48,733 nucleotides of DNA, taken from assembly GCA_018266075.1 (NCBI GenBank), contig JAFEBB010000055.1, positions 1 to 48,733 of the forward strand, in the 5' to 3' direction. The stretch comes from Deltaproteobacteria bacterium. Its GTDB lineage: Bacteria; Myxococcota; Myxococcia; Myxococcales; SZAS-1. The position numbers were made by a program, and so were the translations under genes. This document shows positions 16,171-26,802 of the stretch, piece by piece. Numbering within the stretch: position 1 is the first letter of the stretch; each line of letters opens with the position of its first letter. The notes under the pieces are model-generated. The model was not told where the DNA came from. It worked only from the letters and a program-made list of their open reading frames with translations, and did no database searches.

Positions 16171-17082
16171 TCAGCGGAAGAGGCAGCGCACCTTCTCGGA
16201 GCAGATGAAGTACTCGTCGCCGTCGTCGATCTTGCGGCGCTTGATGCGCTGCTTGTTGAACCAGGTGCCGTTCGACGAGCCCAGGTCCTCGATGAAGAAG
16301 TCGGAGCCGTCACGCACCACCGCGGCGTGCTCGCGCGAGACTTTGCCGCTGTTGATGACGAAGTCGCAGTGCTTGCCGCGGCCGATGAGGAAGCGGTCCT
16401 TGGTGACCTTGAGCAGCTCGCCGTCGTCGCTGGTGAGGTAGAGCAGCTTCTCTGCGCCGGCTTGCGCGCCGTTGTTGGTGAGGTCGCTGTTCACCACCGC
16501 GGGGCTGGGCCGCGCGGACTCCTTGGGGCCCTTGATCAGCCGCTCGAGCTCGGCGGCGGTCTCGAGCACGCGTTCAGCGACCTCACGACGCTTGGGATCG
16601 TCGTCCATCGGCGCGTCGTAGCGCTGGGCGCCTTCGGAGGCGGGGGCGCTGCGACGGGCGGGCGGCGGAGGCGGCGCGAAGTCGTCGGCCGGCGGAGCGG
16701 AGTCGCCGCGCCGGGCAACAACTGGGGGCGGCGCGCGGCGAGGCGGCGGAGGAGCCGGCTCGGGCTCGGGCTCCGGCTCCGGCTCGGGCTCGGCGGCCTC
16801 TTCCTCGGCAGGCTCGGGCGCGGGCTCTTCGAAGTCGGGCTCCGGCGCGGGCGCAGGCCGCGGACCCTTGGCAACGCCGTTTGCCGAGGTCGCTGGCGCA
16901 GCAGCATTGCCGCCGGGCGCCGCCATGAAGCCGTTGAGGCGCGCGTAGGTGAAGAGGGCTTGGTTGATGAGCGAGGCGGGATCCGTGCCCATCTCCCGAG
17001 CAATCTGATCGTAGGTCGACCAGAGGTTCTCGGGAATGGAGACGTTCTTCGACTTGCGCGAGTTCTGTTCGATCATCGCCAT
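16171..17082 (-). CDS. RHH-like N-terminal / C-terminal FHA-domain protein
   Basis: The 303-residue cytoplasmic-looking protein has an N-terminal ~50-residue segment (N-V-S-I-P-E-N-L-W ... L-I-N-Q-A-L-F-T-Y) resembling a ribbon-helix-helix unit. A long Pro/Glu-rich linker follows (~55-150, with an E-P repeat run), then a short helical region (~160-185), and the protein ends with an FHA domain (~215-300: I-G-R-G-K-H-C-D-F, V-S-R-E-H-A, G-S-S-N-G-T-W-F-N). The phospho-Thr pocket residues are all present. It may bind DNA or dimerise through the RHH and read a phosphorylated partner through the FHA. It is the first gene of the run leading into the prepilin peptidase, secretin and ATPase. Start ATG 17082, or ATG 17076. 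Confidence 0.85.
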   Translation of the reverse strand: MAMIEQNSRKSKNVSIPENLWSTYDQIAREMGTDPASLINQALFTYARLNGFMAAPGGNAAAPATSANGVAKGPRPAPAPEPDFEEPAPEPAEEEAAEPEPEPEPEPEPAPPPPRRAPPPVVARRGDSAPPADDFAPPPPPARRSAPASEGAQRYDAPMDDDPKRREVAERVLETAAELERLIKGPKESARPSPAVVNSDLTNNGAQAGAEKLLYLTSDDGELLKVTKDRFLIGRGKHCDFVINSGKVSREHAAVVRDGSDFFIEDLGSSNGTWFNKQRIKRRKIDDGDEYFICSEKVRCLFR

Positions 17083-17159
17083 TCTCGAACCGACGAGCCA
17101 GCAGGGCTCGTCCTAGACACTAACAGGTCGGCCCAGGGGATCAAATCTTGGGCCAAGGT

Positions 17160-19151
17160 CTACTGATACTCCGTGACGCCGCTGCTGGTGCCCGGCTCCA
17201 CCGCCGCCGGATCAATCTCGGAGAGCTCGCTCCCCAGCGCGCTGCCCGGGTAGCCCACGTAGAACTTGCGATCAGCCGGCGCCCAGACCGCGGGCTGTGG
17301 CTGGATGGCGTTGGCGCCGCCGCCGGAGTTGTTGGGCGTGACGCCGCTCTGCACGCTGAACACGAACTCCGCGCCCGGCGTGTCGCCGCCGCCATCGGCC
17401 AGGTTGGGCACGAGCCCGGAGCCCATGGTGAAGGAGAGCGCCGGCCAGGCGGGGTCGAAGCCCGGCAGGCCCGGGTAGAGGTAGGGCACGGTGCTCAGGA
17501 ACGCCTGGCCCGACGCCACGCGGCCGAGGTAGCCCGAGGCCGTCCCGAGCACCACGTACGGCGCCGCGGGCGTGGCCACGTGCACGGTGTACGTGCCGGT
17601 GCCGCCGAGCGGGTAGCAGTCGGTCGTGATGGGCGGGTTGGCGAGGAGCTGCAGCTCGCCCACGGCCACGCCGGTGACGGTGGCCTCGGTGGTGCAGCCC
17701 GCGCCGCCGCCAGCGAAGTCCACCACGTCGCCGATTTGCACGCCGAGGCTCACGAAGTCCGCGGCGGGATCGCTGAGCACGTCGGCCGTGGCGCCGCCGT
17801 CGGCGCTGCTCACCACCGTGGCGTTCCGATCGATGAGCACCGGCAGGTTGCCGAGGTACGCGACCACGATCTCCTGGGTGTCGAGCCCGCCCGGGCCGGC
17901 GTCGAGGCTCTGCGGGCCCTGACCGGCGTCGATGTCGACCGGGCCGCCGTCGAGGAAGCCCACCACCCCGCTGAGGGTCGTGGGGGGCGTGCCCGGCGTG
18001 GCGGCGTTGAAGATGCGGCCGGTCTCGCCGTCGAGGAAGTAGACGAAGCCGTTCGTCGACGGCGCGGCCACGAGGATGCGCGGCCGGCTGTTCCCGTTGA
18101 GGCAGTTCACGCCGCCGAGGCGGAGGTTGCCGCCGGTCGCCGTGCTGGTCGCCACCGCGAGATCGGTCACCGCGCCGGGGATGCGCGCGGGCGGCTGCGG
18201 AATTCCAGGCGACGAGCTCACCACCTGGCCGTCATGGACCGTCTGCACGCCGCCGCAGCGCTCGCCCAGCGGACAGCCGGTGCTCTGCACCAGCACGTAC
18301 ACGAACTGGCCCGCGCCCACGGTGCCAGGGTTGATGGGCGCCGGGCCCTCGACGCCGCCGTCGACGAAGGTGCAGTCGTCGGACGGATCAGGCGTCTCCA
18401 CGGCCTCGGGGTTGAAGATCACGCGCCCCGCAGGACCGCCCACGTCCACGCGGGTGATGCCGCCGCCGTCGAGCGCCAGGAAGATGAGACCGCCGCCCGC
18501 GTCGGCCGCGGCCGCACCGGAGGGCGCCAGTGAGTCGCCGATGGCGAGCGTCTGACCGTCGGGCGAGAGGTCGATCCCCGCGGGCGCAGCAGTGCCGAGC
18601 TGGTAGGCCACCTGCGCGGTGAGCGGCGTGCCACCGTCGGGCAGGAGCGCTGAAGGCGGCGGCACGTCCACCGTGGCCACCGCGCCCTGCCCGTTCCCGA
18701 GCGCCAGACCCACGTAGAGCCGCGCACCCGCGCCGCCGTCGCTCACCGTGCGCGCCACCATCGACAGCGGCGTGCCCGGCAGCGCCACCTCGGCCTCTTC
18801 GCGCTGATCGGCCACGACCACGGCGCCGATGCGGTCGGTCACCGTCGAGAGCGAGAACACGTACGCGCCGGTCGCGCCCGTCGGGTCGGTGTCGGGGGTC
18901 AGGGCCACGGGCCGCGTGGCCACGGGGATGCTGAGCACGTAGATCGGATTGGGCGCCGGCGCGAAGGTGCGCACGCCGCCGTCGGGAGGAAGCAGGAGCA
19001 CGCGCAGCTCGTCGCTGTTCGTCGAGGCGACGAAGACCTCGTTGCCGCTCACCGCCAGCGCCTGCGGCGACACGAGATCCGCGGGCAGCGTGGTCGGCTG
19101 CGTGTTGCACGCGGCGAGCGCGAGCAGGCTGAGCGCGAAGAGCCGCTTCAT
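17160..19151 (-). CDS. Predicted lipoprotein with beta-propeller-like repeats (second of a coupled pair)
   Basis: The 663-residue protein starts at ATG 19151, whose A-T-G-A overlaps the stop of the upstream gene, so translation is probably coupled. It has a lipoprotein signal with L-A-A-C (Cys15). The mature protein is rich in short strands and Asp-Gly-Gly loops, with repeated V-x-V-x-x-x-x-x-D-E-L-x-V-L-type units, resembling surface lipoproteins annotated as YVTN/NHL-like propellers. Cysteines cluster in the middle (T-G-C-P-L-G-E-R-C-G-G), suggesting disulfides. It is probably anchored in the outer membrane and faces the periplasm or exterior. The ligand is unknown. It ends 77 bases upstream of the RHH-FHA start codon. 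Confidence 0.8.
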   Translation of the reverse strand: MKRLFALSLLALAACNTQPTTLPADLVSPQALAVSGNEVFVASTNSDELRVLLLPPDGGVRTFAPAPNPIYVLSIPVATRPVALTPDTDPTGATGAYVFSLSTVTDRIGAVVVADQREEAEVALPGTPLSMVARTVSDGGAGARLYVGLALGNGQGAVATVDVPPPSALLPDGGTPLTAQVAYQLGTAAPAGIDLSPDGQTLAIGDSLAPSGAAAADAGGGLIFLALDGGGITRVDVGGPAGRVIFNPEAVETPDPSDDCTFVDGGVEGPAPINPGTVGAGQFVYVLVQSTGCPLGERCGGVQTVHDGQVVSSSPGIPQPPARIPGAVTDLAVATSTATGGNLRLGGVNCLNGNSRPRILVAAPSTNGFVYFLDGETGRIFNAATPGTPPTTLSGVVGFLDGGPVDIDAGQGPQSLDAGPGGLDTQEIVVAYLGNLPVLIDRNATVVSSADGGATADVLSDPAADFVSLGVQIGDVVDFAGGGAGCTTEATVTGVAVGELQLLANPPITTDCYPLGGTGTYTVHVATPAAPYVVLGTASGYLGRVASGQAFLSTVPYLYPGLPGFDPAWPALSFTMGSGLVPNLADGGGDTPGAEFVFSVQSGVTPNNSGGGANAIQPQPAVWAPADRKFYVGYPGSALGSELSEIDPAAVEPGTSSGVTEYQ

Positions 19152-20587
19152 TGCGGGCACTCCGGCGGCCGCGCGCTGACCGTGTCGTTGAGGCAGTTCT
19201 CGTTCGGGCCAACGGTGGCGAGCACGACTGCGCTGGCGGGGTTGTCGAGGTCGGGGATCTCGGTGATGGCCAGATCGCCGCGGCCGAAGGCCGTGGTGTA
19301 GAGCCGCGCGCCCGAGCCGCCGCCCGGGACCGGCCCCACCGCGAGCCCGAAAGGCTGCTCACCCACGCCGCGGAGCTCGGTCACCACGCGGCCGATCTCG
19401 TCGTCGTAGATGGCCACCACGTTGGTGTTCTCGCAGCTCACCGCCACCAGATCGCGCCGGCCGGGCCCGCGGGGGATGAGCGCGATCTCCGCCGCGCCCG
19501 AGGGCAGCGGGATGGCGCCGATGATCTCGAAGCGCGGGCTGCCGGAGACGTCGGGCGTCACGTCGAGCACCGCCAAAGCGTCCGGGCTGCGGGTGGTCAT
19601 GTAGAGCCGGGTGCGATCGCTGGCGAGCACCATGGAGCGGATGTCGCGCACGTTGAGCTGCGTCGAGAGATCGATCGCCGTGGCGCCAGCGTCGGTCTCG
19701 AACTGATCCTCCGGCACCACCCGCAGCGGCGCGCTGGTGAAGGCCGTGTTGGCGCCGGAGATGGGCCGGCTGCCCACCATGATCAGCCCGCCGAACTCCT
19801 CGAGGGCGGCCGGGGCCTCCGAGCCAACCGGGGTGTCGGCCGCGCCCATGGCGAAGAGTTGGACGTCGCCCATGGTCAGCGCGTTCACCCGCGCCAGGTA
19901 GGCCACCAGCGACAGGTCCGAGCCGCGCGGGTTGTCGAGCGGCGTGAGCGCGCCCACGTAGACCTGGTCGTTCACGACCAACGGACGGTACGCGTCGATG
20001 ATGGGCTCGCCGAGCGGCGCTGCGACCGCCGAGCAGTCGTTCGCGGCTGCCCCACCGGCGTCCACGTTGGTGTTGGGCGCGCAGGCGAGGTTCGCGCCGT
20101 CGAGGTCCACCGCGTCGAGCGCGTTCACCTGACGGCCGGCGACGAAGAGCCTCCGCGCGTTCGGCCCGGTGTTGGGAAGGTGCGCCAGCGCCACCGGCCC
20201 GCCGAAGACGTCGATGTCCACCTGCTGCGCGAGCGGCGCCATCACGTTGCCGATGACGACGGGCGAGGCGGGCGCGTTGGCCGCGGTGGGCAGCGGACCA
20301 CCGTCGTCGAGGCGCACGTCGGCGCTCATCGACGCGAGGGTGCCGCGGTTGAAGCGGAGGTCGAAGTCGCTGGAGACCACGTAGACGAAGCCGGGACCGC
20401 CGTTGGCGTCGGGCACGTAGGCCACGCCCGTGGGGTAGTAGAAGCCGGCGAAGGGCTGTCCCACGGCGGGCGGCGGCTTGCCCGGGTTGGTCTGCGCGCA
20501 CGCCGTCAAGCTGAGCGCCAGGCCCGCAACCGCGAGACGCGTCGACAGCTTGGCGGTGAGCGGGATGGCGACCTGGGGGGAGCGCAT
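19148..20587 (-). CDS. Predicted lipoprotein with beta-propeller-like repeats (first of a coupled pair)
   Basis: The 479-residue protein has a lipoprotein signal (hydrophobic core then L-T-A-C, Cys30). The mature sequence follows a propeller-like pattern: Y-P-T-G-V-A-Y-V near the start, repeated L-x-V-x-D-V and R-x-L-Y-x-T-T-x-x-x-x-x-L-A-V-L-D-V strands, and E-Q-P-F-G-L-A-V near the end, as in YVTN-type repeats. It also contains the V-D-A-G and D-G-G loops seen in its partner. Its last base triplet overlaps the next start by four bases. Starts at ATG 20587. It could be a cell-surface binding or sensing protein; no catalytic motif is visible. Confidence 0.8.
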   Translation of the reverse strand: MRSPQVAIPLTAKLSTRLAVAGLALSLTACAQTNPGKPPPAVGQPFAGFYYPTGVAYVPDANGGPGFVYVVSSDFDLRFNRGTLASMSADVRLDDGGPLPTAANAPASPVVIGNVMAPLAQQVDIDVFGGPVALAHLPNTGPNARRLFVAGRQVNALDAVDLDGANLACAPNTNVDAGGAAANDCSAVAAPLGEPIIDAYRPLVVNDQVYVGALTPLDNPRGSDLSLVAYLARVNALTMGDVQLFAMGAADTPVGSEAPAALEEFGGLIMVGSRPISGANTAFTSAPLRVVPEDQFETDAGATAIDLSTQLNVRDIRSMVLASDRTRLYMTTRSPDALAVLDVTPDVSGSPRFEIIGAIPLPSGAAEIALIPRGPGRRDLVAVSCENTNVVAIYDDEIGRVVTELRGVGEQPFGLAVGPVPGGGSGARLYTTAFGRGDLAITEIPDLDNPASAVVLATVGPNENCLNDTVSARPPECPQ

Positions 20588-20738
20588 GCGGGCGCCGAGA
20601 TTGGCCCGCTCGCGACGCGCGCGATCCGGGCTCCAAAGGGCGGCGGAGAATAGGGGCGCGCCCCCGAGCGGTCAACGATTTCCGGCCGGGTGGCGCACAC
20701 TTCTGAGCGCAAGCCAACACGCGGGCTAGACTCGCGCG

Positions 20739-21263
20739 GTGTCCACTCCCGGCCACATCTGCGCGGCGTGTCCGAAAGCGATCAGCAAGACCTGCTGCCA
20801 GCCCGGCGAGCCGCACGGCCTGGCCACGCTCACCGGCGGCGACATCGCCCGCATCCGCGAGGCCACCCGAAAGCCCGCGCGCCACTTCGTCGACGAGGAG
20901 GCCTTCGGTCCCCTGGAAGCGCACGGCCACGCGCAGCTCCGGCCCGCCAACGCGAACGCGATCGTGCGCGGCGTGCGCCGGCACCTGCGCGCGTGGGACG
21001 GCGCCTGCGTCTTCCACTCGGCCGAGAGTGGCTGCAGCCTGAGCGCCGACGTGCGCCCGCTCGCTTGCCGGCTCTACCCGTTCGAGGTCGACGCCCACGG
21101 CCAGGTTCGGCTGGTCATCGCCGGACGCTGCCACGCCGAGGAGGCGCTCGCTTCCCCGAAAGAGGTGCTGGCCGCGCTGGGGCTGGACGAAGCCTCCGTG
21201 CGCGCGCTGCACGATCAGCTCTGCGAGGAGCTGCTCCACGACGCCCGCTTGGCCGGAGAGTAG
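20739..21263 (+). CDS. YkgJ-family cysteine-cluster (putative Zn/Fe-binding) protein
   Basis: The 174-residue protein has the YkgJ (UPF0153) cysteine arrangement: an N-terminal C-x-x-C ... C-C cluster (residues ~8-20, C-A-A-C-P-K ... T-C-C-Q-P-G) and a second cluster G-A-C-V-F ... G-C-S-L ... R-P-L-A-C-R-L-Y-P-F. These cysteines are thought to chelate zinc or an iron-sulfur centre; the cellular role of the family is not settled. Start GTG 20739: the hexamer TAGACT at 20727-20732 is a reasonable -10 that would put the transcript start almost on the GTG, so a leaderless mRNA is possible. No ribosome site is visible. Divergent from the lipoprotein pair. Confidence 0.88.
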   Translation: MSTPGHICAACPKAISKTCCQPGEPHGLATLTGGDIARIREATRKPARHFVDEEAFGPLEAHGHAQLRPANANAIVRGVRRHLRAWDGACVFHSAESGCSLSADVRPLACRLYPFEVDAHGQVRLVIAGRCHAEEALASPKEVLAALGLDEASVRALHDQLCEELLHDARLAGE

Positions 21264-21321
21264 GCCCGCGCCCGAACGGCCCGTCCGTGCTGCCTGGCCG
21301 TTTCATGCCCAACACAACGGC

Positions 21322-21900
21322 ATGACTCTCCCCATCGTCCTCGCCCTCTTCGCGGTTGCGGTTCTCCTGCTGGCGCTGATGGCGGCCCGTCCGCGCCTGC
21401 GCCGCGCCCAGATGGCTGCCGAGCCCCCCGCGCGGCCCGTGGCCCCCGAGCCCGCGCCGACGTGGCTCACCGAGCTCACGCCCGGCGAGCTGGCGGAGCT
21501 GTGCCTGCGGCTGCTGTCGCGCATGGGCTACGCCATGCTCGCGCAGACCGTGGAAGGCGATCGCGCCGAGGTCACCGCCACCGACGACCTCTCCGCCAAC
21601 GGCCACCGCATCCTGCTGCGCGCGTTCGCGCACGTGGCCGGCCCGCTCACTCGAGAGCGGCTGCACGAGGCCATCGAGCACGCGCGCAACGAGGGCGCGA
21701 GCCGGGTGATCGTGGTCGGCGTGGCGGGCTGGACGCTCGACGCCGAGCACGCCGCGCAAGAGCTCCCGCTCGAGCTGCTCGACGGCGCAGACCTCGCGGC
21801 GCTCACCGCCCAGCACCTGCCCGAGCTGGAGCAGGAGCGGCATCCGACCGTGCCGCCGCCCTCGCCCTTCGCCGAGCACGGCCCGCACGTCGATGCTTAG
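21322..21900 (+). CDS. Membrane-anchored Mrr/restriction-endonuclease-like domain protein
   Basis: The 192-residue protein has one N-terminal membrane segment (~2-20: [15 protein letters not shown]) and a cytoplasmic domain (~45-170) that reads like the Mrr-type PD-(D/E)xK fold: [14 protein letters not shown] ... M-G-Y, then a strand-turn-strand and V-I-V-V-G-V-A-G-W. The catalytic D...(E/Q)xK series is not evident (H-R-I-L-L-R where Q-x-K is expected), so nuclease activity is doubtful. Such membrane-tethered Mrr-like proteins are common in myxobacteria without known function. Its TAG stop overlaps the TAA stop of convergent glmM (TTAG at 21897-21900), so there is no room for a terminator between them. 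Confidence 0.7.
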   Translation: MTLPIVLALFAVAVLLLALMAARPRLRRAQMAAEPPARPVAPEPAPTWLTELTPGELAELCLRLLSRMGYAMLAQTVEGDRAEVTATDDLSANGHRILLRAFAHVAGPLTRERLHEAIEHARNEGASRVIVVGVAGWTLDAEHAAQELPLELLDGADLAALTAQHLPELEQERHPTVPPPSPFAEHGPHVDA

Positions 21901-23276
21901 CCAAGCGCCTTCTTGAGCTCGCCGGCGATCTGGTCGGCGTAGCCCTGGTTGCGGCGAGCGTCGGGGCCTTCCACGAGCACACGGGCCTTGGCCTCGGTGC
22001 CGCTGAAGCGCACCAGCACACGGCCGTCCTTGCCGAGCGCGCCCTCCACGCTTCGAATCGCCTTCACCACCGTGGGCAGCTCGCCGAGCTCGCGCTTCTC
22101 CTTCACCGCGATGTTGAGCTGCGTCTGCGGGAAGAGCGTGAGGAAGCGCGCCAGCTCGCTGAGCGGCTTGCCGCTCTTCACCATCACCGCAAGCAGGTTG
22201 AGCGCCGCGATCGCCCCGTCGCCGGTGGTCGCGTGGTCCAGGAAGATGAGGTGCCCGCTCTGCTCGCCGCCGAAGTTGAAGCCCGAGCGGCGCATCTCCT
22301 CGACCACGTAGCGATCGCCCACGCGGGTGCGCACCACCTTCACGCCGATGCCGGCCATGGCCTTGTCGAGGCCCATGTTGCTCATCACCGTCGCCACCAG
22401 CGTGCGCTTGGCCAGCGCCTTGCGCTCGGTGAGCTCGCGGGCGCAGATGGCCATGATGGCGTCGCCGTCGACGATGTTGCCCTTCTCGTCGCACACGATG
22501 ACGCGGTCCGCGTCGCCGTCCATGGCGATGCCGAGATCGGCGCCGTGCTTCTGCACCGCCTTGGCCATGTGCTCCGGGTGCAGCGCGCCGACCTTGGCGT
22601 TGATGTTCTTGCCGTCCGGCGCGACGCCCAGGCGAATCACCTTCGCGCCCAGCTCCTCGAACACCGCGGGCGCGACCTTGTAGGAAGCGCCGTGCGCGCA
22701 GTCCACGACGATGGTCAGCCCGTCGAGGGTGAGCTCTTTGGGGAAGGTGTTCTTGAGGAAGACGATGTAGCGGCCCTGGGCGTCCTCGATGCGGTAGGCC
22801 TTGCCGATCTTGGTCGCCGTCGGGCGCATCGCGTCCAGCGAGCTGGAGGCAATGAGCTCCTCGATCTTCATCTCCACTTCGTCGGGGAGCTTGAAGCCGT
22901 CGCGCGAGAAGAACTTGATGCCGTTGTCCTGGTACGGGTTGTGGCTCGCAGAGATCACCGCGCCCGCGTCGGCGCGCATCGATTGGGTGATGAAGGCGAT
23001 GCCCGGCGTGGGGAGCGGGCCCACGAGCATCACGTCCACGCCCATGGAGCAGATGCCGGCGGCGAGCGCCTGCTCGAGCATGTAGCCCGAGAGCCGCGTG
23101 TCCTTGCCGATGACCACGCGGTGCCGGTGGCTGCCGTTGCGCATGAGGTGGGCCACGGCGCGGCCGAGCTGCATGGCGACCTCCGTCGTCATCGGCCAGA
23201 CGTTGGCCACGCCGCGGACGCCGTCGGTGCCAAAGAGCCTGCGCGCCTTGGCGGGCGCGTCGAACTTGATCGCCAT
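21897..23276 (-). CDS. glmM: Phosphoglucosamine mutase GlmM
   Basis: The 459-residue protein starts at ATG 23276, four bases after GGGAG. It converts glucosamine-6-phosphate to glucosamine-1-phosphate for peptidoglycan and lipopolysaccharide precursors. Visible alpha-D-phosphohexomutase motifs: F-G-T-D-G-V-R-G at the N terminus, phosphoserine loop I-S-A-S-H-N-P (the Ser after A is phosphorylated), Mg loop D-G-D-A-D-R, sugar loop G-G-E-Q-S-G-H, and phosphate loop R-F-S-G-T-E. Length is typical. It follows folP on the same strand with ~75 bases between. In many relatives cdaA and ybbR sit between folP and glmM; here they are absent. Confidence 0.97.
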   Translation of the reverse strand: MAIKFDAPAKARRLFGTDGVRGVANVWPMTTEVAMQLGRAVAHLMRNGSHRHRVVIGKDTRLSGYMLEQALAAGICSMGVDVMLVGPLPTPGIAFITQSMRADAGAVISASHNPYQDNGIKFFSRDGFKLPDEVEMKIEELIASSSLDAMRPTATKIGKAYRIEDAQGRYIVFLKNTFPKELTLDGLTIVVDCAHGASYKVAPAVFEELGAKVIRLGVAPDGKNINAKVGALHPEHMAKAVQKHGADLGIAMDGDADRVIVCDEKGNIVDGDAIMAICARELTERKALAKRTLVATVMSNMGLDKAMAGIGVKVVRTRVGDRYVVEEMRRSGFNFGGEQSGHLIFLDHATTGDGAIAALNLLAVMVKSGKPLSELARFLTLFPQTQLNIAVKEKRELGELPTVVKAIRSVEGALGKDGRVLVRFSGTEAKARVLVEGPDARRNQGYADQIAGELKKALG

Positions 23277-23350
23277 GGAACTCCCTCGCCCCCGTTCTCT
23301 CCGAACGGCCAGCGAAAATCTAGGCCCGGTTCCGCGCCTGCGCCCCGCTG

Positions 23351-24565
23351 TCATGAGGCAGCCAGAACCGCGTCGGCAAGCTTCAGCGCCTCGACCGTCG
23401 GCTTGACGTCGTGCACCCGCACGATCGACGCGCCCCGCATCGCGCCCGCCACCGCCGCCGCGATCGAGCCCTGCAGCCGCTCGCTTGGCACCTTGCTTCC
23501 CGTGAGCGCGCCGATGAACGACTTGCGGCTCGCGCCGAGCAGCACGGCATGTCCGAGTGCGGCGAACGCGCCCAGGCCATTCAAGAGCGCCACGTTGTGG
23601 TCCACGGTCTTGCCGAAGCCAATCCCGGGATCGACGGCGATGCGCTCGCTCGCCACGCCCGCTTCCTGCGCACGCGCCGACGCCTGCGCCAGGAACGACG
23701 CGATCTCGCCGAGCAGGTCCTCGTACGTCGGCGCGACCTGCATGGTCTTGAAGTCGCCGCCGCGGCTGTGCATCAAGCACAGGCTGGCGCCTCGCTCGGC
23801 GACCAGCTTGGCGAGCTCGGGCGCGTGGATGAGCCCGGTCACGTCGTTCACGATCGTCGCGCCGGCATCGAGCGCCGCGCGCGCGACCGGGAGCTTGCGG
23901 GTGTCGATGGAGATCGGAACGCGCGTCTGCTTGGCGAGCCCTTGAATCACGGGCAGCACGCGCGCGAGCTCGTCGTCATCGGTGAGCTCGGTCATGCCCG
24001 CGCCGTAGACGTTTCCCGCAGGCCGCGTGCTCTCGCCGCCGATGTCGAGGAGGTCCGCGCCCTCCTCGACGAGCCGCAGGCCGTGCGCGATCGCCGCGCC
24101 CGAATCGAGGAACTTGCCGCCGTCGGAGAACGAGTCGGGCGTCACGTTGATCACGCCCATCACCGACGTACGCTCGGGCAGGAGTGTGTCGCCAATCCTC
24201 CACCGGGCCCGCCCGCGCGTGTGCAGCCCCGCGAGGATCGCGGTGGTCAGCTCGCCCGCGCCCAGCTCGCGCACCAGCCGCTGGTGCTGCGCCAGCCGCC
24301 CCGACAGGAGCGCCGCTCCGGGCGCGCGCTCGCGATCGCCCACGAGCAGTTGGGGATACGGCTCCACGCCCGGTGCGTCCGCGGTCGTCGCGAGCGCCTT
24401 GAGGGTGGCGATGTCGTCCTTCGACAGCCCGCTCAAGGCCAAATGCACGCCCACCAGCTTGTCCTGCGCGTACTCCCGGGCGGCGCGCGGCAGCCCGAGC
24501 GCCGCGGTGAGCGCGCCGTGCAGGCTGGGCACATCATCGGCGGCGATGCGGCGCGCGCGAATCAC
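23351..24565 (-). CDS. folP: Dihydropteroate synthase FolP with N-terminal extension
   Basis: The 404-residue protein makes dihydropteroate from the pterin diphosphate and p-aminobenzoate in folate synthesis. The catalytic TIM-barrel occupies ~135-404 with all signatures: [50 protein letters not shown] and R-V-H-D-V at the end. The first ~130 residues are an extra region (L-P-R-A-A-R-E-Y-A ... A-I-L-A-G-L-H-T-R) not found in the ~280-residue classical enzyme; similar extensions exist in other deltaproteobacterial-type enzymes. Starts at ATG 24565, 67 bases after ftsH ends, across a strong hairpin. Confidence 0.96.
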   Translation of the reverse strand: MIRARRIAADDVPSLHGALTAALGLPRAAREYAQDKLVGVHLALSGLSKDDIATLKALATTADAPGVEPYPQLLVGDRERAPGAALLSGRLAQHQRLVRELGAGELTTAILAGLHTRGRARWRIGDTLLPERTSVMGVINVTPDSFSDGGKFLDSGAAIAHGLRLVEEGADLLDIGGESTRPAGNVYGAGMTELTDDDELARVLPVIQGLAKQTRVPISIDTRKLPVARAALDAGATIVNDVTGLIHAPELAKLVAERGASLCLMHSRGGDFKTMQVAPTYEDLLGEIASFLAQASARAQEAGVASERIAVDPGIGFGKTVDHNVALLNGLGAFAALGHAVLLGASRKSFIGALTGSKVPSERLQGSIAAAVAGAMRGASIVRVHDVKPTVEALKLADAVLAAS

Positions 24566-24586
24566 GGGCAGCTCCAGAAACGCGAA

Positions 24587-24606
24587 GGGCGGCCAGCTGG
24601 CCGCCC
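24587..24606 (-). terminator. Strong palindromic hairpin between ftsH and folP
   Basis: GGGCGGCC-AGCT-GGCCGCCC is a perfect 20-base palindrome about 25 bases after the ftsH stop on the minus strand; TTCGCGTTTC follows. It is a plausible terminator or mRNA 3'-end stabiliser, though the U-run is weak. Confidence 0.5.
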
Positions 24607-24631
24607 CTCGAAGACGAACATCACAATTCGG

Positions 24632-26548
<1,917 letters not shown>

Positions 26549-26644
26549 GCGATCCTTCCGGCGCCGCGTGGCCCGCGGAGCCTCCCCGAAATCCCGTTTC
26601 ACCCCAACTCAAAGTTGCCGAAGTTTGCCGGGAATTTCGACTAC

Positions 26645-26662
26645 GGCCCGCCTCTGCGGGCC
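26645..26662. promoter_or_regulatory. GGCCCGC / GCGGGCC hairpin between tilS and ftsH
   Basis: A perfect seven-base-pair stem with a CTCT loop lies in the ~250-base gap between the tilS stop (26803) and the ftsH start (26548). No U-run flanks it on either strand, so a processing or regulatory role upstream of ftsH is as likely as termination. I see no gene in the rest of the gap. Confidence 0.35.
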
Positions 26663-26802
26663 ATCTTGAACGGTACCAAGAACCACCGCGCGCCTCAACA
26701 CCATTCCCCGGCGGGGAGCGGCCCTTGGCGAGCTTCGTCTTTGAGTAACGCATGGGCGCGGCGTTTGCTCGGTCGCGAGCCCGCAGGGAGCGGAGCTTTG
26801 CA

